Assembly: GCA_030068075.1 (NCBI GenBank)
Contig: CM057839.1
Coordinates: 55,704,960-55,768,959, forward strand
From: Paguma larvata
Taxonomy: Eukaryota > Chordata > Mammalia > Carnivora > Viverridae
DNA: 64,000 bases
Reading direction: 5' to 3'
In this document: positions 23,506-34,530 of the stretch, piece by piece
How positions within the stretch are numbered: the stretch's first letter is position 1
How the letters are laid out: every line of letters starts with the position of its first letter
The notes under the pieces: generated by a model
Seen by the model: the letters and a program-made list of their open reading frames with translations, nothing else
Databases searched by the model: none
Told to the model about the DNA's origin: nothing
Made by a program: the position numbers and the translations under genes

Positions 23506-25857
23506 TAAAGCTCACGTGAGAGGAATCACAAGACAATTGAAATTTGAAGGGAAAAAGTGAATCAATTTAGGGATGTTGTGGGGCAGGGCAAGAAAACTGA
23601 ATCAGAAAGCCATCAAACTAGGTGCTGGGAATTGTGCATAGAACAGAGACAGAATCGAGAGAGAGCCTCCCCTCTCCTCCCTGACCCCAGCAAAGAGGTC
23701 TATCACTGAGTCCTATAGTGCAACGAGAATCAATCCCAAATGTTCTTCAGAAATAAAAAGACAACTACATTCTGTTGCATAATGTTTTATCTGAACAGCT
23801 TCAGAAACAGATTGGAAAATTTCTGGAGCAACAGCAGCATGGAAAAAGGATACTAGTTTCTGTGTCTTGTGTATAATTTGCAGCATAGAATTCATGGAAA
23901 ACACAGCTGTCTTTTAGAACCATGTGACTAGAAAGCAAGCCTTCAAGATTTTACCATTGGGAAATTGCATGCCTCTTTATGTTAAGAAAAAGTAGGCAAC
24001 TTGCAGTATGAGTGCTGAGATCTCTGGAGACCAGTAGATTGCAAGATGAAGATGTTAGCATTGTACGGTTATTACTACTAGTCTAAACGCATGGCTGATT
24101 TTGCATTGTTAAATAATTGAAACTTGGAAAGTCTTGGCCAGAAATCCACATGGAAGATAGTCATAAGTTGTTGGATATTTAGGAAGGTGACCAGAAAGAT
24201 CACAAAGAAGTTCATCTCTGCTGTAGACTTTGCTTTATGAAAAGAAAACAAAAATGGGAGAAACTAACTAAAAAGCCAAGTGTCCACTTGAAGGGTATAC
24301 ACAGATTTTCACCTCTCTGAAGAAAGCTATAATGTGGATTTTATTTCTTCCATAGGGATGTTCATTATGGTTCAGTTAGATATTATAAATGGCTTTAAAC
24401 CAAAATAGAATCAAGAATAGCACAAGAAAGCTAAAAGATACTTTCTAAAAGACATGCCTGGGAATGCACTCAATGTGAACTTTTTAGTCTATGGAAATGA
24501 TGTTCTTTGTTGACTGTGCTGGCAATGATGATGACCTCATTGCTCAGAAACATAATGAAGTTAATCCCAGCACCAGGAAAATTACATCCAACTGTAGTCT
24601 ATGAAACCAAGTTGCTCAGAGAATCAGTTGAAGTCTGTAGTTGGGTGTTTGGTAGGGATTTTACTGAAAGACAGGTGGACAGAAGAGTTTAGACTTGAAT
24701 GATGGCAGGTGATTAGTCTTTTGAGAAATAAAGATTTAAAAATTAAGTGCTATTTTTAAGGGAATCAAGCGAAAGGATAATATTCATATATCACAAATCA
24801 CTGGTGAGCCACAAGTAAGTTTGGACAAGAGCTCAGGTGTAACTGAGGTCAAGTCAGAGTCCAGATCTCAGGTGCCGAAAGAAGTGAGGATATTCTGAAG
24901 ATGTGATCTATTCCTTATCATGTTGCCACTTAAGGAAACTTTGGCCTTGAAGAAGGAGTGATTAGACATATCTTAACACCAGGGAATTCACGTGGACATC
25001 CTTACCACATGTTAAATCACCTGAGGTCCTATCATGTTGGAGATAAGTGTTAGGTGCGTGGTTGAAGCAATAAGTGAAACATTCCAGAGATCATTGGGGT
25101 TGGGGAAAAGCAGAGAATGCCTGTGGGCAAGGTAAGAACATGGGATGGCTTGAAAGCTGAGTAGGACAGAAAGATCAGAAAAAAAGGTAGGTGCTGATGT
25201 AGGCAAATCACATAGGACAGTCTTCTCAATCACAATTGCCCCTTAGCTACTGGTATGGAGAAAATCTATTTGGATAAATAAGTTCATTTTATTATATGCA
25301 AATAAGTTCATAAAGGGTATCTTAATTTGGCTCCTTTAAAAACAGCGCCTGAGGCAAAAATTTGTGTGCAAAGAGTTTGTTTGGAAGATAGATGTAGGAA
25401 ACATTAGTAAGGGAGTGGAGAATTGACACAGAGGAGATAAATCAGTCAGTAGGGGGTACATCATGATGCCAGCAACCGTGGTAGGAGGCTAGAAGTTAAT
25501 CCATCAAGGAAACCCCAGGAAATACATAAATACACTTCTCAGAATTCACTAACTTGAGGAGGAGGGAGCTAGGGTTTTTATACTACCAATTTCCTAGAAT
25601 CGTTAGTTGAAGCCTGCCGGGTGAAGTTGTTAATTACCCAGTCCTTCTGGTCTGATTCATACATACTTTATCCTTACTCAGTTCTGGGAAAACCGTAGAC
25701 ACAGATAGGATGTTATGTAAGTTCCCAGGAATATAGGAAATGACAGCTTGTATCACTGTGTTAAAGCTCCGCTGGGACCCCCCACCCTGTGGGCCTCTGG
25801 GTAAGATGACGCCTTTGGCCCCAGTGAGCCTGGGAAGCCACCAAGGGAAAGTGTTTA

Positions 25858-25877
25858 TTTGTTGTTGTTGTTGTTGT
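25858..25877 (+). repeat. (TTG)n microsatellite
   Basis: About six uninterrupted TTG units (tgttgttgttgttgttgt), followed by an imperfect cgtctttg. Confidence 0.9.
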
Positions 25878-26024
25878 CGTCTTTGTAACACTGTATTGCA
25901 GTCTACCTGTTTCATTTTTATGCAATTATATATAAATAATACATAATACATATTTTTTTTCAAATTCATCATTAGTCATTTCCAAAGAGATATGAAGTAC
26001 TTGAGTCCAATTGTTCTTGTATTT

Positions 26025-26054
26025 TCTAGATAGGACTAAGAAGTCCTATCTAGA
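26025..26054. other. Perfect 13-bp inverted repeat (hairpin)
   Basis: Arm tctagataggact (26025-26037), 4-nt loop aaga, and exact reverse complement agtcctatctaga (26042-26054). It is not followed by a T-run and is too short for a microRNA precursor. It lies in otherwise unassigned sequence. Confidence 0.95.
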
Positions 26055-27274
26055 CTAGGTAGGTAATTGGAGTTGACATCCTGGAAAGAAGGCCAGAGTT
26101 TGAATTACACTTTTGCTTGTAACCCACTGCCTCAACCCCAATACATCCCACAAAGCTGGTGGTTGAATAGTATTGAAAAGGAGAGTTCAAAGGGAGGTGG
26201 GAAGCTCAATCAAAGACAAACTTCAAGCATTCTGTCGTTTTTGTTGTGTTTTGTTTTTCTGAGTCCACAAACCCTACCAGATCCTTCACTAAGGTATTTA
26301 TACTTGGAATTTCATAATTGGCAACATTTGGAAAACAACATGTTTAATAAATACTGAACAGTCACAATGAGGTCTGTATTTCCCACCATCTGGGATTTTC
26401 ACAGTAGTATTCAGTTTTCTTGTTCTTATTCCTCCTTTTCAATTATACTCATTGTACCAACATAAATAATTCCTTTCACTGAAGGAAGTTACTAAGTATC
26501 TTTTTATTTTTAATCTCCTAAATATGAATTATATAATTTCAAATTCTTGGAATGATTTATTTTCGTTTCAGTTTCACTTCTGAAACCTTTTATCCCCTAT
26601 TATTTACTTGGAGGGTATTAATGTAATTGATTGGATTCTGTGTTAGCACATGATAAACATAATCACAGTAAATCATTTTTACTTTGTACTAGATAGCTTA
26701 GACCTTGTATAATATACAGTGTGGTTGTTCTTGGAACTTGGAATGATACTTGGCTTTTAAAGTACTTCTCCAGGTCCTAAATCTATTATGGTCATGTGGT
26801 AAAGATTTCAAATGTCCAATTGTTGAATAACTTTTATTTATCATTATGTAATTTAAAAAAGTTTTCCTGTATCATTGAAATTCACCAAGGGCCTTTAAGA
26901 CATGTGTTATTGAAATATGCACAACAGAATTAGGGCAAATCTTCAACTACAACTCTCATTTTATGCCTGGATGTTACATACCTGATTCACTGTCATTACC
27001 TGGTATAGCACTTGGCAGTAAATCCTAACTTTTGTCTTAGACTTTGGTCCTAGTGATGGTGGTGCTAACATGAAACTTATGACGTACTGGGGAGAGTCCT
27101 GGAGAGGAAGAAACGGTAAAATCGTGGCAGAAATCAGAAGGACTAAGCTAAAGTCAGTAGACAATAATTTATTCTATCAGTAGTGGTTTGCTGAGGATCC
27201 TGGGGAAATATAGGAAAAGTTCTACAAAGAATAAGAAACATGGGGTTTTTTTCTAAGTTCCACGACATTTCAAA

Positions 27275-27825
27275 CTTGCTCCTATTTCAGGACTTGTGTG
27301 CTCTTTCCTTGGCCTAGAAAGCTCTTCTCAGTTCTCTTCTTAGGGTTGTGTATTGGACTACCTGTAGATGCTTGAGGTGACCATCTCTGCTTTTCTTCAT
27401 TTCATCAATCTGGCTGACCACCTCAAGTATATCCCTGCCAGTTGCCCATCTCCTTCTTTTCTGTGACTATTTATGTCCCACAAAATGTCCATGTGGGTGT
27501 CTCCTCATAATTTTTCTCAGGTCAAATGTGATCTTTGTTGAGTTCTTTGCCAACCACTATAGAGGACCACATCTCCCTGATACAAATACCTAATCATGTT
27601 CTATTCTATTGTCCTGTTTTATGTTCTTCATCATACTTACTATCTGAAATTATATTACTTACTCAAACTTTCTTTGGAGTATTTATTGTCTATGTCTCTT
27701 GATTGGAATGTAAGTTCTATAAGGCGGGGGACTTAATTTTGTCGACAACTGAATCCATGGTGTATAGGATTGCTACACAAGAAGTACTATATAAACATTT
27801 GTTTAGTGAATAAATATCCATGAAA
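27275..27825 (+). mobile_element. L2 LINE, 3' part
   Basis: The order 'tttccttggcctagaaagctcttctcag', 'ctcaggtcaaatgtgatctttgttgag', 'gattggaatgtaagttctataaggcgggggact', and the tail 'agtactatataaacatttgtttagtgaataaat' is that of the L2 3' part (location of 'cctggaatgctcttcc', 'ctcaaatgtcacctcc', 'gactgtaagctcc'). Confidence 0.55.
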
Positions 27826-28258
27826 TTAAGAGATGATATGAGGAAAAGGATAGTTTTTCAAGTTCCTCTTCTAGGAGTTCAGTTTGATAGACAAAATTTC
27901 TTCTTTGTTATGCTCCAAGAGTAAGGGTTTTTACCATCCATCTTTTTCAGGATTATTTCTAATGAGTGGTATTTGGAAAACCTCTCATTTTTCCTATCAC
28001 CTCAGAATTTCCTGAACCAAAACTAGTATGCTGCTTTTGAAAATTATAACCTGTCCACATTTTATTTACCACAGGGGACCCTAGTTTCCTATTTGGGCCA
28101 TAAAAAGTTACAGGCAAGATAGCTATAGTGGATTAGCTGGGACATACTGACATCCCTAAAGAGACCAGTGAAATGAAGAAAAGTGAACGTGGTAAATTCA
28201 AATATCTACAGAGGACAGATATGCTACTCAAAGGAGAGATTTGGGGACCATTTCTTTC

Positions 28259-28466
28259 TTTTTTAATGTTGGTTTAATTTTGAGAAAGAGAGACAAAGCA
28301 CAAGCAGGAAAGGGGCAGAGAAAGAGGGAGACACAGAATTCAAAGCAGGCTCCAGGCTCTGAGCTGTCAGCACAGAGCTTTTTGTGGGACTCAAACTCAT
28401 GAACCATGAGATCATGACCTGGGCCAAACCTGGACACTAAACCAATTGAGTCACCCAGGCACCCCT
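28259..28466 (-). mobile_element. CAN-SINE (cat type)
   Basis: Reversed SINE with T-rich start, 'aagcaggctccaggctctga', 'gctgtcagcacagagctt' and the tRNA-derived head 'tgagtcacccaggcacccct'. Flanked by ggggaccatttctttc (28243-28258) and gggtaccatttctttc (28467-28482), a 16-bp TSD with one mismatch. The open frame at 28228-28437 on the minus strand is SINE sequence. Confidence 0.95.
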
Positions 28467-28482
28467 GGGTACCATTTCTTTC

Positions 28483-29184
28483 CGATCACCATCCTGTGGG
28501 CTCTAGGCCTGTGTTCCTGCATTTTCTTATTTTCTAAGAAAAGGCAAATACCAAGATTTGTTTTTGAAATTTTGTAAATTTTAAATAGGGGGATGCAAAA
28601 TTTAAAGACACTGAGCAGGACAAATAAAGTTCGTCTGAGGATTCTAGATAGCCAGCATGCTCCCAGGCAATAGGCTAAAAGAAAGTTTTTAGGCATATTT
28701 CTGTACCTTGTAATGAGTTGTTTTAAGAACATTTACCTAATCTTTTATAGTTAATTGAGGGTGGGGTGGGACATGATTCTAAAGTGCTGCTATTTGCACA
28801 GATTGACTTAGTTCTTATATGAACTCTCTGAAATGTTAAGCAGTGTTTCTCAAATGATGTGTGCTTAAGGACTGGTTTCATATACATGTAGGTATATATA
28901 CATGTATACACACATGTACTTACCCATACCATACATACACACATTTTAATTTCGAATAAGTTATCTGAAAAATTTTAACATACAAAATAAAGGAATTACT
29001 AGAAAAGTGATCATATGCTTTAGATATGGCAGTAATTTCAAACTTCTATAAAAATTTCTAAAGGTACAGTCTCACTTTCTGTTGAATTCCTTGTAGACCA
29101 GTAACTAGCAGTTTACAAACCAGGATGACACTTGGAATGGTGACTACCATGCCTCAAAACAAGAGTAGCTAGCACAGGTACTCT
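28483..29184. other. Unassigned DNA with alternating purine-pyrimidine tract
   Basis: No gene was recognised. From about 28880 to 28942 the sequence is a degenerate mix of TA, CA and TG dinucleotides (tatacatgtaggtatatat and similar). The two minus-strand open frames (28451-28732, 28723-28944) have no domain, and the second translates the microsatellite. Confidence 0.5.
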
Positions 29185-29237
29185 GACCTTTGCTCTACAT
29201 TTCATTGCCTGTTTGTCTTACATAGATCAAGTGTCTT
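29185..29237 (+). mobile_element. L2 tail, left piece split by the L1
   Basis: 'cattgcctgtttgtcttaca' followed by 'tagatcaagtgtctt' aligns in order with the L2 tail words for 'actgtaagctccttgagg'. The continuation lies beyond the L1 at 34445 ('aaaggcagagtctctgtctt'). Confidence 0.45.
29224..29237 (+). repeat. Target-site duplication of the L1, left copy
   Basis: agatcaagtgtctt, matching agatcaggtgtctt at 34431-34444 with one mismatch. The left copy runs straight into the T-run that is the reversed A tail. Confidence 0.85.
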
Positions 29238-29259
29238 TTTTTTTTTTTTTGAATAATTT

Positions 29260-29489
29260 ATTGTCAGTTTGGTTTCCATACAACACCCTGTGATAATCCC
29301 AACAAGTGCCCTCCTCTGTGCCCATCATCCACTCTCCCCCCTCCCACACCCCCCTCTCCCCTGAGTTTGTTCTTAGTCTCTGAGAGTCTCCCATGTTATG
29401 TCTTCCTTCCTCTCTGTGGCTTTTTTTTTTTCCCTTCCTTCCCTTCTTCCCGTCCCCACTGGTTTTCTGTTAGGTCTCCCAAAGCCTAC
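29260..29489 (-). other. L1 3' UTR with G-rich tract
   Basis: On the minus strand, 29336-29361 carries four G-runs of 4, 6, 3 and 6 separated by loops of 1-3 bases, a textbook quadruplex-capable pattern. Such a tract is a known hallmark of L1 3' UTRs in mammals. It lies between the ORF2 stop (near 29490) and the A tail. Confidence 0.85.
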
Positions 29490-32400
29490 CTATGTGTGGG
29501 AACATATGACAACTTTCTCTGCCTGACTTATTTCACTCAGCATAATACCCTCCAGTTCCATCCATGTTGCCACACATGGCCAGATTTCATTCTTTCTCAT
29601 TGCTGCGTAGTATTCCATTGTATATATATACCACATCTTCTTTATCCATTCATCAGTTGATGGACACTTAGTCTCTTTCCATGATTTGGCTATTGTCGAA
29701 AGTGCTGCTATGAACATTGGGGTACACGTGCCCCTATGCATCAGCAGTCTTGTATCTCTTGGGTAGATTCCTAACAGTGCAGTTGCTGGGTTGTAGGGTA
29801 AATTTATTTTCTTTTTTTTCTGAGGAACCTCCACATAGTTCTCCAGAGTGGCTGCACCAGTTTGCATTCCCACCAACAGTGTAGGAGGGTGCCTGCTTCT
29901 CCACATCCTCGCCAGCATCTATAGTTTCCTGATTTGTTCATTTTAGCCAGTCTGACTGGTGTGAGGTGGTATCTCAGTGTGGTTTTGATTCGTATTTCCC
30001 CGATGATGAGTGACATTGAGCATCATTTCATGTGTCTGTTTGTTACTTGGATGTCTTCTTTGGAGAAGTGTCTATTCATACCTGCCGCCCATTTCTTCAC
30101 TGGATTATTCGTTTTTTGGGTGTGGAGTTTGGTAAGTTCTTTGTAGATTTTAGATACTGGTCCTTTATCTGATATGTCATTTGCAATGATCTTTTCACAT
30201 TCCGTTGCTTGCCTATCCCTTTTGTTGGTTGTTTCTTTTGCTGTGCAGAAGCTTTTTATCTTGATGAGGTCCCAGTAGTTCATCTTTGCTTTTAATTCCC
30301 TTGCCTTTGGAGACGTGTCAAGTAAGAAATTGGTGCGTCTTAGGTCAAAGAGGCTTTTTCCTGTTTTCTCCTCTAGGATTTTGACGGTTTCCTGTCTCAC
30401 ATTCAGATCTTTTATCCATTTAGAGTTTATTTTTGTGAGTGGTGTAAGAAAGTGGTCTAGTTTCATTCTTTTGCATGTTGCTGTCCAGTTCTCTCAGCAC
30501 CATTTATTAAAGAGGCCGTCTTTTTTCCATTGGGTACTTTTTCCCACTTTGTCCAAGATTAGTTGGCCATATACTTGCGGGTCCATTTCTGAGTTTTCTA
30601 TTCTATTCCATTGGTCTATGTGTCTGTTTTTGTGCTAATACCATACTGTCTTGACGACTACCGCTTTGTAGTAGAGGTTAAAGTCTGGGATTGTGATGCC
30701 TCCCGCCTTGGTTTTATTCTTCAGTATTACTTTGGCTATTCGGTGGTCTTTTGTGGTTCCATACAAATTTTAGAATTGTTTGCTCTAGCTTTGAGAAGAA
30801 TGCTGGTGCAATTCTGATTGGGATTGCATTGAATGTGTAGATTGCTTTGGGTAGTATTGCCATTTTGACGATATTTATTCTTCCAATCCATGAGCATGGG
30901 ATGTTTTTCCATTTCCTTGTGTCTTCCTCAATTTCCTTCATAAGTTGTTTATAGTTTTCAGTGTAGAGGTCTTTCCCATCTTTGGTTAGGTTTATTCCTA
31001 AGTATTTTATGGTTTTTGGTGCAATTGTGAAAGGGATTAGCTTCTTTATTTCTCTTTCTGCTGCTTCATTGTTGGTGTATAGAAATGCCACCGATTTCTG
31101 TACATTGATTTTGTACTCGACAACTTTGCTGAAACCATGGATCAGTTCTAGTAGGCTTTTGGTGGATTCTGTTGGGTTTTCCATGTAAAGTATCATGTCA
31201 TCTGCAAAAAGTGAAAGTTTGACTTCCTCCTTGCCAATCTTGATGCCTTTTATTTTGTTTTGTTGTCTGATTGCTGATGCTAAGACTTCCAACACTATGT
31301 TATATAGGAGTGGCGAGAGTGAACACCCCTGTTGTGTTCCTGATCTCAGGGGGAAGGCTCTCAATTTTTCCCCATTGAGGATGATATTATCTGTGGGCTT
31401 TTCATATATGGCTTTTATGATGTTTCAGTATGTTCCTTCTATCCCGACTTTCTCGAGGGTTTTTATTAAGAAAGGGTGCTATATTTTGTCAAATGCTTTT
31501 TCTGCATCTATTGACAGGATCATATGGTTCTTATCTTTTCTTTTGTTGATGTGATGTATCACGTTGATTGATTTGCGAATATTGAACCAACCCTGCAACC
31601 CAGGAATGAATCCTACTTGATCATGGTGAATAATTCTTTGCGTATGCTGTTGGATTCGATTTGCTAGTATCTTGTTGAGAATTTTTGCATCCATATTCAT
31701 CAGGAACATTGGCCTGTAATTCTTTCTTTGCTGGGTCTTTATCTGGTTTGGGAATCAAAGTGATGCTGGCTTCATAGAATAAGTCTGGGAGTTTTCCTTC
31801 CGTTTCAATTTTTTGGAATAGCTTGAAGAGGATAGGAATTAACTCTGTTTTCTGTTTTAAATGTCTGGTAAAATACTGCAGGGAAGCCATCTGGTACAGG
31901 GCTTTTATTTGCTGGGAGGTTTTTGATAACTGATTCAATTTCTTCACTAGTTATGGGTCTGTTCAAATTTTCTGTTTCTTCCCGTTTGAGTTTTGGTAGC
32001 GTGTGGCTATTTAGGAAGCTGTCCATTTCTTCCAGATTGCCAAGTTTGGTGGCATATAGTTTTTCATAGTATTCTCTGATGATTGCTTGTATTTCTGAGG
32101 GATTGGTTGTAATTACTCCCTTTTCATTCACGATTTTATCTATTTGAGTTCTCTCTCTTTTCTTTTTGAGAAGCCTGGCTAGAGGTTTGTCTATTTTGTT
32201 TATTTTTTCAAAGAACCAGCTCTTGGTTTCATTGATCTCTTCCACCACTTTTTCTGTTTCCATATGATTAACTTGTGCCCTGATCTTTGTTATTTCTTTC
32301 TTTCTGCTGGACTTGGGTTGTTTTTGTTGTTCTGCTTCTAGTTCTCTTAGGCATGCTGTTAGAATTTGTGTTATTGATTTTTCTTTTTTCTTGAGGTGGG

Positions 32401-33280
32401 CCTGGATTGCAATATATTTCCCTCTCAGGACTGCCTTTGCCGCATCCCAGAGCATTAGGATTGTTATATTTTCCTTTTCATTTGTTTCCATGTATTTTTT
32501 AATTTCTTCTCTGGTTGCTTGGTTTACCCACTAGTCTTTTAGTAGGTTATTCCTTAGCCTCCATGTTTTTGGATATTTTTCAGACTTTTTCCTGTGGTTG
32601 ATTTGAAGTTTCAAAGCATTGTGGTCCGACAGTGTGCACAGTATGATCTCAATTCTTTTATATTTATTCAGAGCTTCCCTGTGCCCCAGAATGTGGTCTG
32701 TCTTGGAAAATGTACCGTGTGCAGTTGGGAAGAATGTCAATTCCTTTGCTTCTGGGTGAAGGACCCTGAAGATGTCTGTTAGGCCCATCTGTCCTAATGT
32801 GTCGTTCAGGGCCATTGTTTCTGTGGTGATTTTCTGTTTTGTGGATCTATCCAATGCTGAGAGTGGAGTGTTAAGGTCCCCTACTCTTAGGACGTTTTTA
32901 TTGATAAGGTTGCTTATGTTTGTAATTAGTTATTTTACAAATTTGAGTGTCCCTGAATTCGGCACGTAGATATTTATAATTGTTAGCTCTTCCTGCTGGA
33001 TGGTTCCTGTGACTATTAAATAATGTCCTTCTTCAACTCTTATTACATCGTTCATTTTAAAGTCTAGTTTGTCTGATATAAGTGTGGCTACTCCAGCTTT
33101 CTTCTGACTTCCAGTAGCATGGTAGATAGTTCTCCATCCCCTCACTTTCAATCTGAAGGTGTCCTCAGGTTTTAGATGAGTTTCTTGAAGACAGCAAATA
33201 GATGGGTCTTGTTTTTAAATCCATTCTGTTACCCCGTGTCTTTTGATTGGCACATTTAGTCCATTTACATTCGTGTTAAT
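29490..33280 (-). pseudogene. L1 ORF2 (endonuclease-reverse transcriptase), broken
   Basis: The ORF2 product nicks target DNA and copies L1 RNA. The endonuclease begins near 33275 (NVNGLN), with CLQETH carrying the catalytic Glu near 33190, then KTDHILGH near 32690 and SDHNALKLQIN near 32620. The reverse transcriptase spans about 32000-30700. It shows SPVPDGF near 31890, DAEKAFD (motif A, first catalytic Asp) near 31500, [12 protein letters not shown] near 31330 and FADDMILY (motif C) near 31190. The C-terminal cysteine region [19 protein letters not shown] (C-x3-C-x7-H-x4-C) is at about 29895-29951. In-frame stops are seen near 33210, 32930, 32531, 31479, 31430 and 30022. Frame changes fall near 31860, 31720, between 30714 and 30500, and at the A-run near 29810. 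The key catalytic residues are preserved, but the gene is dead. Confidence 0.93.
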
Positions 33281-33429
33281 ATTGAAAAATATGGTCTATA
33301 GTCGCTGTATTATCTGTAGGTTTCATGTTTGTAAGGCTGTCTCTGGTAGTTTGTGTTCTTTGCAACCTTGTCTTCATAGAGTGCCCCTCAAGATCTCTTG
33401 TAATCCTGGCTTATTTGTGATGAATTCCT

Positions 33430-34372
33430 TCAGTTTTTGTTGGGGAAAGCCTTGATCTCTCCTATTCTGAATGGCAGGCTAGCCGGATACAGAATTCTTA
33501 GTTGCATGTCCTTCCTGCTCATCACATTGAAGATATCCTGCCATTCCTTTCTGGCTTGCCAAGTTTCTGTAGATAAGTCTGCTACAACCCTTATGTGTCT
33601 GCCTTTGTAGGTTAAGGTCCTTTTTGCCAGCTTCACTATGATGTGTTGTGCAGAAGGTCTATTCAAGTTACGTCTGAGGGGAGTTCTCTATGCCTCTTGG
33701 ATTTCCATGCCCGTTTTCTTCCTCATGTTGGGGAAGTTCTCAGCGATGATTTGTTCAAGTACCCCTTCGACTCCTTTCTCTCTCTCTTCTTGTTCTGGAA
33801 TTCCTGTGATATGGATATTGTTTCATTTGAGTGCATCGCTCAGCTCTCGAATTCTCCTTTCCTGTTCCTGGATCAGCTTCTCTCTCTTTTTATCTGCTTC
33901 CTCTTTTTCTATAGTTTTACCTTCTAATGCACTAACTCTCTTTTCTGCCTCTTCAATCAGTGCTGTAGCTGCTTCCAATTTGCCATGTATTTCACCCAAG
34001 GCCTTTTTTAATTCTTCCTGACCGTTTTTAAGGTCCTTGAACTCTGCCACGCGGGACCCCTTGCATTCATCTGTGCTTTTTTCAAGCCCAGCTATTAGTT
34101 TTATGATTATCATTCTATATTCATGTTCTGTTATGTTGCTTATATCTGTTTTCATCAATTCTTGAACTGTCACTACTTTCTGTAGATTCTTTTGAGGAGA
34201 ATTCTTCCATTTCATCATTTTGGCTAGATGTGCTTTGGGTTGTTTCTTGAAGTTGCCGATTTCTGGGGGTTTCTCGTTTCGCCTTCCTTTCCTTGTAGGC
34301 TGTAGCACCTTTTCTCCCCAATTCTTGGAGTTGAGAGACTTTGGTTTCAGTAGTTCCCAGTTTAAAGGACAA
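33430..34372 (-). pseudogene. L1 ORF1 (RNA-binding chaperone), broken
   Basis: ORF1 protein coats L1 RNA as a trimer. The N-terminal part is lysine- and glutamate-rich with a clear coiled coil (about 34000-33830; LEAATALIEEAEKRVSALEG). After an in-frame TGA at 33823, the RNA-recognition part continues (NNIHITGIP, then QEAQRTP), followed by HIIVKLAK and a C-terminal TYKGRHIRVVADLSTETWQ and ILYPASLPFRIGEIKAFPNK, ending in a stop near 33430. Compared with the usual L1 ORF1 layout, about 15 residues seem missing between HIIVKLAK and TLTYKG (near 33620), with the frame kept. The upstream frame at 34372 starts from a non-ATG codon or an internal one, so the true start is unclear. Confidence 0.9.
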
Positions 34373-34430
34373 GGGAAATACTGGATCCCCCTACTCCTCT
34401 GCCATGTTTGCCCCTCCCTCTCTACAATTC

Positions 34431-34444
34431 AGATCAGGTGTCTT
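34431..34444 (+). repeat. Target-site duplication of the L1, right copy
   Basis: agatcaggtgtctt, the partner of 29224-29237 with one mismatch (g for a at the seventh base). Confidence 0.85.
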
Positions 34445-34530
34445 AAAGGCAGAGTCTCTGTCTTTTAAAATTGTCTTTCTGGGCCTAACTCCATGCCTGG
34501 CATATAGTATGTGCTCAATAAAATGTATGT
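34445..34530 (+). mobile_element. L2 tail, right piece split by the L1
   Basis: 'aaaggcagagtctctgtctt' and 'ccatgcctggcatatagtat' followed by 'gtgctcaataaaatgt' are the L2 3'-end words in order. They continue the left piece at 29185-29237. Confidence 0.55.

Larger units (their letters stand above)
20321..27270. other. Long unassigned, largely repeat-poor stretch
   Basis: Almost 7 kb with no repeat or exon that I can name. Short open frames (for example 22048-22251, 22278-22511, 22418-22690, 25634-25972, 26067-26357) overlap each other in different frames and show no domain, signal peptide or splice context. The block 25340-25640 ('gcctgaggcaaaaatttgtgtgc...') may be an old repeat that I do not recognise. 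A perfect hairpin lies at 26025-26054. Confidence 0.5.
29238..34430 (-). mobile_element. Large antisense L1 LINE (felid-type), ORF1 + ORF2
   Basis: About 5.2 kb of L1 on the minus strand: reversed A tail at 29238, G-rich 3' UTR to about 29490, ORF2, a short spacer, ORF1, and an end just upstream of ORF1 (the word atggcagaggag in reverse near 34400-34412). It is bounded by a 14-bp TSD (29224-29237, 34431-34444). The empty site would read gtctt|aaagg on the plus strand, which agrees with the TTTT/AA-type nick of L1 endonuclease. Most of the usual L1 5' UTR is absent, so the insertion is 5' truncated or derives from a short-leader form. Both ORFs are broken, so it is inactive. Confidence 0.96.

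Noticed and set aside
26025..26054. Hairpin as a microRNA precursor or bacterial-type terminator
   Set aside because: The 13-bp stem is far shorter than a pre-miRNA, and this is a mammalian genome, so a rho-independent terminator does not apply.
28836..28885. MER5-like hAT terminus (cagtgtttctcaaatgatgt)
   Set aside because: Only a short phrase matches, with no second terminal repeat or 8-bp duplication visible.
29490..34372. Plus-strand open frames across the L1 as genes
   Set aside because: They are antisense shadows of L1 ORF1 and ORF2.
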